A DNA stretch of 64,000 bases from Amyelois transitella (lineage: Eukaryota > Arthropoda > Insecta > Lepidoptera > Pyralidae), in assembly GCF_032362555.1 (NCBI RefSeq), contig NC_083530.1, forward strand, positions 2,820,001 to 2,884,000, written 5' to 3'. The notes below the pieces were generated by a model. That model was given only the letters and a program-made list of their open reading frames with translations, was not told the origin of the DNA and did no database searches. Shown here one piece after another: positions 43,601 to 54,929 of the stretch. Numbering within the stretch: position 1 is the stretch's first letter; each line of letters begins with the position of its first letter. Made by a program: the position numbers and the translations under genes.

Positions 43601-45200
43601 GTCAAATTTTTACACGAAGCTAATCCCATCTGACCTCCGCAACTTTTGCAGGAGAATCCCGTTTTTGATCGATCATGGTTACATATCTAGTTTACTTATT
43701 TATTATCACGTATTAATTAGTGTTTTTTAAGATGTATGTATGTGGACTCTGTATACATTTGCCATTACTACTCTACACTCCGTTCAGACATCGCGTCGCC
43801 AAAGCGTGAATTCTCCCCCTACCAATAGATTCGATGAAATACTGTCGCTTTTGTATCGTTTTCTCAATGTCTGAAATATACATATTATTAAATGATTAAT
43901 ATCAACATCGTTTTGCACCGATCACACCAGCCTGATGTTTATCTTTTTGAAAAAAAAAGAAATTACGTTTATTTGGAATTTTATTGGTTTATATTTTATT
44001 TTATTGTCAAATTATTTACTCACTAAAGGCCGCCCACGACATCGTCTGCGTGGAATCAATCCCGCGGGAACTCCGGGATAAAAAGTCGAAGCCTATATGT
44101 TATTCTGGGTCTTCATCTACCTATATACCAAATTTCATCGTAATCGGTTTCGTAGTTTTTGCGTGATAGAGTAACTAACACCCATACTGACATCCTCACA
44201 AACTTTCGAATTTACCTACCTGGAAAATTTAATAAAAAGCCTTGGACCTACTTCTGTATGACTAGTGTGTCCAATTTTGTCAAAATCATTCCCTTAGGTA
44301 TATAGTTTTTAGTTTAATTGTTATATACAAAGATAAAAACCGTGTGGTTCCCGGCATATTAATATAATAGCAGCACCTCTATTCAATTGCCGTCTGTCCG
44401 TATGTATGTATGTAGGTATGTATGAGAAGTAAAATGAATAAAATAATAAAAAAAAATTGAGGTCAATGTACTCAACTCTACCAATAAGAAGCCTTTTAAA
44501 AATATAATAAGAAAACTTGAAAGGAACCTTTTAGGATTAAGGGTAATTTATTATTACTCATACGTATTAGAGCACTTTCTTGCCGTTTATAGTTGAATTC
44601 GTTAGTGCCGTGTGGTTCCCGGCACTAATGGAATAAAGAATAGGACTCTTTCCCATGGATTTCGTAAAAGGCAATAAACACAAAGGCTTATAAACTTGGG
44701 ATTCTTTTTTTAGGCGATGGGCCAGCAACCTGTCACTATTTGAATCTCAATTCTATCAGCTAAACGTGGCCTATTATTGGTCTTTTCGAGGCTCTTGGCT
44801 CTGTCTACCTCGTAAGATTCTCTCGGAACATAGTACAGGCAGTGATATCATAATTTTATTTGCTCACATTCTCCTGAGATGTGATTTTATTGTTATATAT
44901 TATTTTGGACCTGATAAACATTATGTACCGTGCGGTTCCCGGCATTATAGATTAGGAACACTCCATCTCATTCACATGAATGTGGTAAAAGGCGACTAAG
45001 GGATGGGTTAGGCTGGTTATGGCTGGCAACCTGTAATTTGAATATCAAATTTATCATTTAACCAAACAGCTGAATGTGACCAATCAGTGTTTTCAAAACT
45101 GTTGGCTCTGTCTACCCCGCAAGGAATATAGACGTGATAATATGTATGTATTTTAACAGAGGGTTTATAAGTTGGACCGGCTGCCTGTATATAAAAGATA
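40641..45200. other. Repeat-rich region upstream of the micro-exon gene
   Basis: Family A: 40703-40880 (+), 41275-41505 (-), 44606-44815 (+), 44928-45155 (+). A tRNA-like SINE head with GGTTCGAATCCCACC lies at 41068-41150. Helitron-like ends (CTAGCTGATGCCTGCGGCTT at 41739, GTCGCAGGCGGATGCTAGTA at 42748) point outwards from each other. Family C in reverse: 42805-42890 and 43520-43680. Family E: 44024-44215. I see no protein gene. Confidence 0.55.
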
Positions 45201-48200
45201 CATACATACATACATACATACATAAAATCACGCCTCTTTCCCGGAGGGGTAGGCAGAGACTACCTCTTTCCACTTGCCACGATCTCTGCATACTTCTTTC
45301 GCTTCGTCCACATTCATAACTCTCTTCATACAAGCTCGGCGGTTTCGGGTACTTTTGACCTGACCCTTTACCAGGACGTCCTTAATTTGATCAAGATACG
45401 TTCGTCTAGGTCTTCCCACTCCGACCTTTCCCTCCACACTCTCCTTGTATATCTGCTTAGTCAACCTGCTTTCATTCATCCTCTCCACATGACCGAACCA
45501 TCTTAACATACCCTTTTCTATTCCTGTAACTACATCTTCTTTCACATCACAACATTCCCTTATCACGCTGTTCCTTATCCTGTCACTCAATTTCACACCC
45601 ATCATACTCCTTAACGCTCTCATTTCCACTGCATTTATTCTGCTTTCATGCTTCTTTTGCCATACCCAACTTTCACTCCCATACATTAATGTCGGGACCA
45701 ACACGCCCCTGTGCACAGCCAGTCGAGCCTTTTTGGATAGTTTCTGACTGCTCATAAAGGCATGCAAAGCTCCATTCACCATGTTCCCCGCGTTCACTCT
45801 CCTTTCAATATCACTATCATACTTGCCATCTGATGTAAACTTTGATCCTAGATATACAAACTCTTTCACTTGCTCCACTTTTTCTCCTCCAATCAAAATA
45901 TTACATGCTGTCATTTCTTTCTCCATTTCAAAAACCAGTGTTTTAGTTTTACTTACGTTCACTTTCATTCCTTTCTCTTTTAAAGCTTCATGCATACAGT
46001 TTACCATCTCCTGTAACTCCTCCGCTGATGACGCCAGTATAACCTGATCGTCGGCATAGAGCAGACATTTGACGAGTAACTCATTCATCCTTAATCCACT
46101 TTTAGACTCTTTCAAATCTGTCAAACAGCTATCCATAAATAGGTTGAACAGCCACGGTGACGCAACACATCCTTGCCTAACGCCTTTCTCAATCTTAAAC
46201 CACTCAGTGTGCGCTCCGTTTATCCTGACACAAGCACTCGAATCCTCATATAAGGATTTCAGTGCTCGTATTAAGAGACTGCTCACCCCATGCATAGAAA
46301 GTGCTGACCACAATTCATTCCTCTCAACTCTGTCATAGGCCTTTTCCAGATCTACGAATGTGCAATAGACTTTTTGACTCTTGGCCAAAAACTTTTCGGC
46401 TATGCACCGCAAGGAAAAGACCTGATCAGTACATCCCATTCCCTTTCGAAATCCCGCTTGAGCATCCCATATTTTGTCATCAGTTTCATTCCTGACTCTA
46501 TTAATCAATACCTTAGCATACAATTTGCCGACGACGCTAAGCAGGCTTATACCACGATAATTTTTGCAGTCCAGCTGTGACCCTTTTCCTTTGTAAAGTG
46601 GCACGATAACAGCCTTACACCAATCTTTTGGTACTCGGCCGCTTCTCCAACACAAATTGAAAAGGCAGTACAACTGACTAGCTACTACGCCTTTTCCTGC
46701 TTTAAGCATCTCGACCGACACTCTATCACACCCAGCAGCCTTTCCCGCTTTCATACTCTTAAGTGCTTCCACAATTTCGAACATTTCAATTTCGCCTTCC
46801 ATCTCATTCTCTTTTTCTTCGCTATAGCAGAAATCTTTCTTATTTCCTTCCTTTTTTTCAAATAAACTTTCAAAATAGTCCTTCCATATCTTTAGTACAC
46901 ATTCTTCTCCTTTCACAACGCTACCATCCTGGCATCTGATCCTAGTCAGCTCTCTGGTTATAGTATTTCCTCGGGCTGACCTTACGGATTTCCAGAATAC
47001 TTTCAGATTTGACTGAAAGTCTTCTGATAGCCTTTTATCAAAATCCTCTTTATACTCTTCTTTCTTTCTAATCACAGCTTTCTTAACCAAATCTTTCATT
47101 TTCTTATATTCCTTACGTGCTTCATTCACATCTTCATCTATAACCTCTTGCATTCTTAAGTTAGCTTTTGCTGCTAACAAATCCAGCCATGCTTTCTTCT
47201 TTAATCGCACAAGTTCTTGCACATCTTTACTCATCCACGCATTTTTGTGATTTTTTCCTTTCCTTCTTCTACTTACACCACACACTTCAACAGCTACTTC
47301 CACAATTCTTTCTTTAAATTCCTTCCATCCATCTTCAATATCGCTCATTTCCTCTAAATCTTCAAATTCATCCTTCAGTCTATTAATATACTTCTTACCT
47401 ACATCCATATCTTGCAAATTTTCTACTTTTACTCTTTCCAAAGCGCTGGTTTGCTCCCTTACCCTGTGCCGCCAGCGATTGAAGATACCCCTTATCCGGG
47501 ATATCACCAGTAAATGGTCCGAGTCAATGCCAGCACCGCGATATGCACGGGTATCCAGCACTTTGTTCTTCAATCTTTCATCTACAATCACAAAGTCTAT
47601 CATACTTTTTAAAATACCTTCCACTCTTGTGTAGGTGTGGATCTCTTTATGTTGAAACATTGAGTTCGACACAAAAAGATCCCACTCTAGACAAATTTCT
47701 AATACACTTCTTCCATTATCATTCACCTTTTCGTCACCAAACGCACCAAGCACCTTTTCATATCCATCACGCTTTACACCCACCCATCCATTAAAATCAC
47801 CTAACATAATAATCTTCTCATTTGGCTTGGTAACTTTCAATACTTCTCTTACACTATTCCAGAACTCCTCGTTTTCGCTTTTTGCTGATGTTGTACCCCT
47901 CGAACCCACATCCCAAGGTGCATAAACACCTAGAACGAAGATCCGAGTGATTCCAACTTTCAGCCTAATCCATAGAAGACGAGGGCTGACACACTCATAC
48001 TCATTCACGCACTCAGCCATTCGTGCAGAAAGAATTAGACCGACCCCTTGACAGCCTCGGCTGGTACTGGAAATTCCAGACCAATACGCCGTGTAAGGGC
48101 CGTGCTGCGTCGCGTCGCATCCTTTCCGCTTCGTTTCATTCACGCACAACACATCCAAACGTCTTTCATCCATCATCTGGCATACTTCCTCAATCTTATC

Positions 48201-48544
48201 CTTCATTCCTCCTCTTACATTCATCGTCGCAAAGCGGCTTTCAGCAGACCGCATACCGCTCCCGCCGGGAACGAGACGTGATGGGGTGCGGACACCATCG
48301 CCGCCATCTAGGTGCTCTTTCAAAAAATTTGCATCCATGCGATTCCCACGAGACGCTAGGGAAAAATTTTGTCCGCCCCAGCAGAGCCCCGCATGCCAGG
48401 GTAAAGGCTAGCCATTACCTGGGGGTCGCCCAACCCCATGGCGGAAGTGGCACGCTCGAGACTAGGCTCGCCCCTAGCCATGCATCCATCGGCGCGGCAG
48501 ACCTTAGATTGGCAGGGATTTACATTAAAGAGGAATCCCAAGTC
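45201..48544 (-). mobile_element. Full-length RTE-like LINE
   Basis: 3344 bp flanked by an identical 9-bp duplication, TAAAAGATA, at 45192-45200 and 48545-48553. The 3' end (low coordinate) is a run of CATA units; the 5' end is GACTTGGGATTCCTC in element orientation. There is about 205 bp of 5' leader and a single long ORF. One ORF, ~3.3 kb and a short tandem-repeat tail instead of poly(A) fit RTE-type elements. Perfect duplications and an intact ORF indicate a recent, perhaps still active, insertion. Confidence 0.88.
45228..48338 (-). CDS. RTE-like LINE ORF: endonuclease plus reverse transcriptase (1036 aa)
   Basis: It copies element RNA into a nicked genomic target. The N-terminal apurinic-type endonuclease spans about 35-285: ATMNVRGG, VNETK with the metal-binding Glu near 68, MLGDFNGWVG (Asp 181), IDFVIVDE, and DSDHLLV (catalytic His near 275). 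The reverse transcriptase spans about 525-860: PLYKGKGSQLDCKNYRGISL, AGFRKGMGCTDQ, FVDLEKAYDRVE (661-672), KGVRQGCVASPWLFN, and LLYADDQVILASS with the YADD site at 761-764. The C-terminal part has GRPRRTYLDQIKD and a [20 protein letters not shown] end, which recurs as the scattered 3' fragments. There is no stop or frameshift. The first Met (MDANFLKEHLDGG) is taken as start; the true start could be a later Met. All key residues are present. Confidence 0.93.
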   Translation of the reverse strand: MDANFLKEHLDGGDGVRTPSRLVPGGSGMRSAESRFATMNVRGGMKDKIEEVCQMMDERRLDVLCVNETKRKGCDATQHGPYTAYWSGISSTSRGCQGVGLILSARMAECVNEYECVSPRLLWIRLKVGITRIFVLGVYAPWDVGSRGTTSAKSENEEFWNSVREVLKVTKPNEKIIMLGDFNGWVGVKRDGYEKVLGAFGDEKVNDNGRSVLEICLEWDLFVSNSMFQHKEIHTYTRVEGILKSMIDFVIVDERLKNKVLDTRAYRGAGIDSDHLLVISRIRGIFNRWRHRVREQTSALERVKVENLQDMDVGKKYINRLKDEFEDLEEMSDIEDGWKEFKERIVEVAVEVCGVSRRRKGKNHKNAWMSKDVQELVRLKKKAWLDLLAAKANLRMQEVIDEDVNEARKEYKKMKDLVKKAVIRKKEEYKEDFDKRLSEDFQSNLKVFWKSVRSARGNTITRELTRIRCQDGSVVKGEECVLKIWKDYFESLFEKKEGNKKDFCYSEEKENEMEGEIEMFEIVEALKSMKAGKAAGCDRVSVEMLKAGKGVVASQLYCLFNLCWRSGRVPKDWCKAVIVPLYKGKGSQLDCKNYRGISLLSVVGKLYAKVLINRVRNETDDKIWDAQAGFRKGMGCTDQVFSLRCIAEKFLAKSQKVYCTFVDLEKAYDRVERNELWSALSMHGVSSLLIRALKSLYEDSSACVRINGAHTEWFKIEKGVRQGCVASPWLFNLFMDSCLTDLKESKSGLRMNELLVKCLLYADDQVILASSAEELQEMVNCMHEALKEKGMKVNVSKTKTLVFEMEKEMTACNILIGGEKVEQVKEFVYLGSKFTSDGKYDSDIERRVNAGNMVNGALHAFMSSQKLSKKARLAVHRGVLVPTLMYGSESWVWQKKHESRINAVEMRALRSMMGVKLSDRIRNSVIRECCDVKEDVVTGIEKGMLRWFGHVERMNESRLTKQIYKESVEGKVGVGRPRRTYLDQIKDVLVKGQVKSTRNRRACMKRVMNVDEAKEVCRDRGKWKEVVSAYPSGKEA

Positions 48545-49919
48545 TAAAAGATAGGTAAATATTTTAATGATATTTTAATAAAAAAAGGACGAGAGAGACC
48601 GTCGCGAAGAAACCTGCACATTCAGGCAACTGGACGTGTAACCATGATCCAATACGGGTTTGGGTTCCCCTGCAAAGGATTCGGAGTTCAGGCGTGAATC
48701 GCTTCGTGTATAAACCCGAATCACCCAATCCAAGATGCACGATCAAAGGCGTACCCAGGGCTCCTCTCCAGAGCCTGGGCTTCTTTCCAGACCCTGGGCT
48801 TCTTCTTCACCAGAGTGGTGAGGATGCAAGCGAAGCCAGAAAAATGATGATATGTATTTATAACAACTTACTTCTAATTGTTTGACGTTTATTAATATTT
48901 CGAAGCTATTTCGTAGCAAGTTCTACGAAGTCCGTAGACCTGCTACAAATGTGCTACGACAGAATTTTTTGTATTTATTTATGACTAGCGATGCGACCCA
49001 GCTTCGCACGAGTAGCATTTTATAGATACATAAACTTTCCTTAGAAAACTCTCGTCCAATTTGACCACGATTCTGGATGGTTTAAGTCAGGTTTTAACAC
49101 GAAGCAATTCCCGTCTAACCTCCTCAACCTATCGCAAGTAATCAAAATATGTTATTACCAACTTAGTTATCATGTTAAGTCCAGCAAATATACAAAAGGA
49201 ATGGGACTGTTGAAGTGGGAAAGCCTAGACGAACGTACCTTGATCAAATCGGAGACGTTCTAGCAAAAGGTCAGGTCAAGAGTACCCGAAACCTCTTATG
49301 GATGTGGATGAAGCGAAAGAAATGGGCCGGGTTCGTGGTAAGTGGAGTGTTTCGTGAGTTCGTGGAGTGGAAGATCTCTGCCTACCCCTCCGGGAAAGAG
49401 GTGATGTATGTAAGTATATTGTTCTAAGCAAGTAAAAAAACCACAATGCTCCTCATGTCTATATATGGAATAGTCTTTAGCCCGGCCCTATATTGACCTT
49501 TGTTTCATTAATTCTACGTTCGGCGACCCCTATCAATTTCGTGTCAAATTCTTGTCTTCAGGGAGATGCGTTTAGGAATGGGATCAAGCATAGATATATA
49601 TCAGAATAGATAAGGCAAGGAACGGTGCCGTGTGGTTCCCAGCACTTTAGACTAGGACTATTTCATATGTTTCTCACGGATGTCGTAAAAGGCGACTGAA
49701 GAAATTACCTTTCCCTTGATTGACTTTTACAATTGCATATCGTAACGGGAAGAGAAGCAGCTGGTACACAATATGATGCTTCTTTGCTACCAACCCAACA
49801 TAGAATATATATTTTTTCAACATAGAAGATAGACTTTGCATACTTTTTAGGTATCCAATTTTGAGAAATAAATTATAACTGTTATGGTAAGTTAGTTACT
49901 ATTTTATTAATACGATATG

Positions 49920-49955
49920 ATGTTATGATATGATAACCCTATCATATCATAACAT
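49920..49955. repeat. Perfect 16-bp hairpin
   Basis: ATGTTATGATATGATA, a 4-nt ACCC loop, then its exact complement TATCATATCATAACAT. Confidence 0.8.
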
Positions 49956-50228
49956 TCAAAAGCAAATGGGTATCTCTTGGTCATGTAACATGTTCATCGT
50001 CATTACCACCAGGTGAGATGGAAGACAAATGCCTATTCCGATATTAAATAAAAAAAAGTTCCATGAACGTTGGGATAACGAATCGAAAATCCCAGGAATT
50101 CTATTTACCGGTAAATACCGGATTCCAATCGAATTTTTGCTCGACTGATTTTGAAAATAAACCCCGCATCCTTTGATGAATTCACGCTCGGCCGAAGTAA
50201 GGCGAACTACACATTATTCGATTTTTGA

Positions 50229-50470
50229 AGGCCTCTGTGGCGCAGCGGTAGTGCGTTGACTGCGATAAAGTAGGTCCCGGGTTAGAATCCCGGGCATGAC
50301 GAGAAACAAACGTTTTGCTGTTCGGTTTAGGTCTTGGATGCTTATCTTTATAAGTATTTATTATAAAATATAGTATCAGTGAATTAGTATCTCGTAACAC
50401 AAGTCTTGAACTTATTTCGAGGCAAACTTAAATCTGTGTAATTTGTCTTGTATGCATATATTTTTTTTAA
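50229..50470 (+). repeat. tRNA-derived SINE
   Basis: The head CTCTGTGGCGCAGCGGTAGT (A box) and GGTTAGAATCCCGGG (B box) look like a diverged tRNA. The body has GGTCTTGGATGCTTATC and the tail CTCGTAACACAAGTCTTGAA with TTCGAGGCAAACT. A second complete copy is at 63512-63735; 62568-62765 and 63758-63890 are 5'-truncated. Confidence 0.8.
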
Positions 50471-51740
50471 ATTAATTTATTGTCAAGAGTAAGTCCGCTT
50501 TACGCGATGAATCCCGGTATATTTCCTACGCGTGGAAATGCCGAGTAATTCCCAGTTCGCCTTAACTGCACTTTTAGAGCACTTAACGAATCTACTCGCC
50601 AAATTTCAAATCTGTCAGTTAATCGCTCAGTCAGTGGCCTTTGTTATGTGCATAGATTCATCTAATTAAAATATTGTAATTTGATTTTGTCTCTATAAAT
50701 TTTCAATGAGGTCAGTAGATTCTGTGTCTGTGTCTTTAATAACATTGTAAAATTTTCTTTAAATTGACAATTTTTCATTTAAATTTTACATGTGACCCGT
50801 CAACTGCTAGTCTATTGTAAGTGAAGTCATATTCCTAATTCAAAAGTTGCCTGGAAGATATACCTTTAAGTGATAAGGTCGCCTATTTTAAGATGTTTTA
50901 ACATAGATGTGAATTTGGTATAATTTATCGTGGTATAAAAAGAGTAATTGTATTGTACGAGTATGTGTCGTTTGCAAATTGAATCAAATCTACTATGATT
51001 TGGTAACTCTTCAGATATCCATTGGAATCGTCCTAACACGATGCTTATAAAACTTCCTATACCAATAAAAATCTTTTGATATAAATAAATAAATAATAAA
51101 TTCTCCGGTCCATAGAAAACTCAGTAAATCAGTAAAGTATATGGTTCCCCTAAACGTAGATGTTTTGTATGCGACGAGACTCAGCGTTTTACTAACGTGA
51201 TTTCACCTTAACGATGAGATATGAGAGCGGAATTTAAACGATTAGATTTTTATATTTCATCTCGCTTTTATCCGTCATCTTACCCTTGGCGAGGTCAGGT
51301 CAAGAGTACCTTTAACCGACGAGTTTGCATGAAAAGATAATGAAGCGAAAGAAGTACGCAGGAATTGTATATAAGTTTATATACCTTGCGGGGTAGACAT
51401 TCATTAGTTTACGGGGTTTCCATCATTAAACCCTATAGCTGTGTGACTTAATGATAATGGAATTGAATTTTTAACTTAAATTTTTATTGTGCCTTAAGGC
51501 CGTGCGCTGCGTTAAGCGGGTGCACGGCGCGGGCACCCGCGCGGCGTGATGTTTCATGTAAATTCATAGAGCAGCGCTGCGTAAAGGCGGAACGCCCGTC
51601 ACACGCGGCGCGGGCGACGGGGGTACGCTCGCGTGTCCGTGCGACGGAGCACGCGAGCGGAGATGTTTCTAGAAAATCAGTGAGCGCCGCTGCGTTATCC
51701 GTGTCGCACGCGCCGTGCTTGTACAATCAAGTTGATAAAC

Positions 51741-53783
51741 ATGAGTGATATTGATACGGAACGTGTTATTTTAGAAGTGCAATGTCGCCCCGCTTTATGG
51801 GATCTGTCTAACAACTTGTATAAAGACAGGGATGCGCGTCAAGCTGCATGGCTCGAGATTTGTAAAGAATTATACGAAAATTATGAGGACTTCAGTGACA
51901 CAGAAAAAAAGTCAACAGGTAAATTCTTACTTTTTATTATGACTTTATAAATTTATTTACTACATAATTATTTACTTCTTTCATTTATTAAGGTGGGTAC
52001 AGACTATATAACATAACATGTTATACGACATTGCTATATAACAAGTTTCAGATAATGTGGACACTGAATGATATAAAACATGTTAAAATAACATGTAATA
52101 TGTTACATAGTCTGTACCCACCTTTAGGCTTAGTAAACATTTTGTATTTACTTATGTTAATTGTTATTTAACTATTGTATTGTGACCTCTTCACGAGCAA
52201 ATTTTTTTTAACTTAAGTAAATAATCAATAAATACAGCGATCTTGCCACGATACCTTACCGTTTGTGGCAAAGTAATCAGCGAACTGATCTCGTATTGTA
52301 TACGAGTTTCTTTGAACTAGCCCAAATCCATTTGTGATATCGCGGATATGGCGGGGTGTTATGACAACATCGCTGATATTACCGAATCCGTCTCTTTTTC
52401 GTACAAAATTATGCATTATACAAATTGCTTTTATGAAACAAATGGCATGTTCTCTAGAAACGTTAAGTGGACGATGAAGTATTCGAAACTTATTGGCCAT
52501 TATTCCAAAGGTTGATTCAATGTAACGTCTAGCTCTTGACAATCTATAATTAAATATTTTCTTTCTATGATCCATTGCAATAGCCCGCGCATATGGTCGC
52601 ATAAGATGTGTAGACAGTCCAAACGCTTCATCTCCAACTATGACGTATGGCACTGGTGTGGTAGCTGCAGTATTGGTTGGTTTATTATTTTGTAGCACTG
52701 GCAATGATTTTGGAGGAGGAATATCTAATAGCTCATCCTGCATCTGTTGAAATAAAGTGCTGTTGGTGAAAACTGAAGAGTCAGATTCTTTACCTTGTAT
52801 TCCAACATTTATGTAGGTGAATTCATAGTTTGCGTTACACATTGCAAGCAAGACAATGGAATAGTAATGTTTGTAATTGTAGTAAAGTGATCCGCTGTGA
52901 GGTGGTCTTATAATCCGTATATGTTTTCCATCTACAGCACCTAAACAGTTAGGAAAATTTGTGTTGCTTAAAAAGCCTTCTGCTATGTCTTCCCATCGCA
53001 TACGTGTAAATACTGGTATACATTCTTCTTTCAGTCTTTGCCATATAATTTGACAGACATCATTAACAATTTTTCGGATGGTAGATTGTCCCGCATGGTA
53101 CGCCAAGTGCATATCCACGAAAGTATGTCCACTTACTAAGTACCTGTGAAAAATACAAAATTATTTTTTAAGTATGTATTATTTTTCATTTTTCAGAAAA
53201 AAAAATACAAGCGCGATGGAAAACCGCGAGAGATTGCTATACGAAAGTCAAAGCTAGTAACAAGAAACTTAAGTCTGGTTCTGGTGCTAAAAAAGGAAAA
53301 GGGTACAGCTATTATAATATTATGACTTTTCTGGACTCTAACAAAAGAGTAGAAGGACAAGAATCTTTGGAAAATTCTCAGGACGACTCTTCGGGTCATA
53401 CAAGTACACTTGAATTGTCCCAACACCCAATAGTTGACACTAGTGAGGTGTTAATACCTGAGACCAGTACATCTGGAAATGAAAATGACACAGCAAGCAG
53501 AGAAACGCAAAAACAATCAAAGCGTAAAAAGGCGTCGTCGCCGACTCCTTTTGAAATACAATTATTACAATCCATACAACACAAAAAGGACGAAGAAAAT
53601 GATGAAGACTTGTCATTTTTTAAATCTATTATGCCAAACATAAAAAAATTGTCTACATATCAAAAATTATTGTTTCGATCAAAGGTATTAAACTTATTAA
53701 TTGACATTGAAAAAGAAAATGTTATTACATTGGAGGATTTATCGAACATCGTACTGACAAATGACACTCAAGCAGAACATTAA
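51741..53783 (+). CDS. Harbinger-encoded MADF/Myb-like protein (254 aa, 2 exons)
   Basis: In PIF/Harbinger elements a second protein of this type binds the transposon ends and helps bring the transposase to DNA. Exons 51741-51918 and 53197-53783 join in phase 1. The MADF domain spans about residues 7-95: a start like ERVILEVQCRPALWD, then AAWLEICKEL, IQARWKTARDCYTKV, and SGSGAKKGKGYSYYNIMTFL. The rest is polar (SEVLIPETSTSGNEND), then a lysine patch and a C-terminal helix LSFFKSIMPNIKKLSTYQKL, which resembles the BESS-like tail of MADF proteins. ATG 51741 (MSDIDTERV) is the first in frame after the splice-free 5' part. Its intron holds transposase exon 2 on the other strand and a 133-bp MITE. 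Confidence 0.8.
51991..52123. mobile_element. 133-bp MITE with TTA target duplication inside the Harbinger element
   Basis: Ends AGGTGGGTACAGACTAT and ATAGTCTGTACCCACCT-type inverted repeats; TTA at 51988-51990 and 52124-52126. Inner arms share AACATGTTA/TAACATGT words. The 3-bp TTA duplication fits a Harbinger-mobilised MITE, but the end sequence differs from that of the host element. Confidence 0.75.
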
Positions 53784-54409
53784 TCCTATTATCAATTATT
53801 TACTGCATTTATACTCTATTTGAAGAAAGACAAAGATTGGAAGTAGCCTTATAATATTGTTAATTATGATAATTACAATGACTGTGATTTTGATTTACTT
53901 TACGTATGTACCTACACTACCAAATTGTTATACTTAGTTCTCATTAAAGTAATTGTAGATTAAAATATTGTTAATTATAATAAGTGATAAATCCAATCAC
54001 TGTGATTTTACTGTTACTTATGATTATGATAAGTCCAATAACTGATTTGGTTGTATACATGCGTGATCTTGACTGACAAAATAAAAATATTTTATATCAA
54101 GAAAAACATTTTATTTACTTACCTTGCCGTTATTGCCAACCTCTCTATTGGTAATATAATTGATACACTTCTTACTTTTAGAGTATTAGCACTATGTTTC
54201 AAATATGGTTCAAGTTTCGAAAATAATTCATCAAATGTAGACGTTGACATTTTAAAATACTTAAAAAATCTCCTCTCATCTTCTCTTAATAGCGTAAACT
54301 TGGTTACAAATTCTCCACACAACATTCTGGACGAGACATATGGGCTGATTGGCTGCCGCTGTTGTCTACGTCGTCTTTTGGCTAGGTAGTATATCAACAA
54401 ATAATCCAT
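52225..54409 (-). CDS. PIF/Harbinger DDE transposase (401 aa, 2 exons)
   Basis: Nuclease that cuts and pastes the element (HARBI1-like, DDE_Tnp_4 fold). Exons, minus: 54123-54409 and 52225-53143; the GCAAG/GTAAG donor and TTTTTCACAG acceptor join as codon AG|G. The N-terminal part reads SPYVSSRMLCGEF and LREDERRFFKYF, with a helix-turn-helix-like STFDELFSKLEPYL. The catalytic triad is visible: LGAVDGKHIRI (Asp 167), YVIVGDEAFGL (Asp 267) and RRYIESTFGIM (Glu 305). A typical end, CFIKAICIMHNFVRKRDG, follows. Length is normal. The start ATG 54409 (MDYLLIYYLAKRRRR) is the first one after a stretch that overlaps the terminal repeats. The intron contains MADF exon 2 on the opposite strand. Confidence 0.88.
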
Positions 54410-54929
54410 TATGAATCGACTGTACACCCGCACGTCTAAAATTGTACTGGCGGCGCTGCGTTTAGCGGGAGGTCGTTGCGGATACCCGCGACGGGCTATT
54501 TGTCCGCGACGGAGCACGACGCGGATGCCCGCGACGGATGCCCGCGTCGGATGCCCGCGCCGTGCACCCGCTTAACGCAGCGCACGGCCTTAATGTTTAA
54601 AACGTATTCTAAATAATTTTTTAAATTAAAAAAAAAATCATGTCAATAAAAATCTGTATTATAATAGTAATCCCAAAGATTTATTACTATCCTATAAACT
54701 CTAATTTCCAAGCCTTTCATTTCGATTCGCCAAATATATTAAAAATAATCAATACGCAACTTCAGAAAAAAAAACGGGACAAAAGAGCGAAATCACTTCA
54801 TAAAAATCATATGTCATTTCCGTACGCGACTGTACAAACAAATATCGCATACAATGCGCGAATATCTTTAGGACTTTGCAAATACTTATAGATAAGGGGA
54901 CGTGTATAGAAAATGTCATTATAATAAAA

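Larger units (their letters stand above)
48554..51493. other. Repeat-rich region between the RTE and Harbinger elements
   Basis: Family C 48640-48840 (+), a Helitron-like piece near 48985-49020 (GCGACCCAGCTTCGCACGAG), an RTE 3' end 49200-49425 (+), a family A fragment 49625-49710, a hairpin 49920-49955, a SINE 50229-50470, a short RTE piece 51290-51365 and a reverse family A trace 51370-51440. 50480-51280 shows nothing I can name. No gene is seen. Confidence 0.55.
51494..54593. mobile_element. Autonomous PIF/Harbinger transposon
   Basis: Terminal inverted repeats: GGCCGTGCGCTGCGTTAAGC from 51498, inverted to end at 54589, with perfect identity extending about 34 bp (to GGGTGCACGGCGCGGG). TTAA lies outside both ends (51494-51497 and 54590-54593), read either as a TTA/TAA-type duplication plus one base or as TTAA. 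Subterminal GC-rich repeats of GACGGATGCCCGCG type lie at the right end. It carries a MADF protein gene (+) and a DDE transposase gene (-), the standard two-gene Harbinger content. Both genes look intact. Confidence 0.88.

Noticed and set aside
48023-48547. 174-aa plus-strand ORF at the 5' end of the RTE element
   Set aside because: Antisense to the endonuclease ORF and its leader; no recognisable domain.
50229-50300. tRNA gene
   Set aside because: A and B boxes are present but the cloverleaf is poor and the SINE body and tail follow; the same holds for 63512-63585 and 62568.
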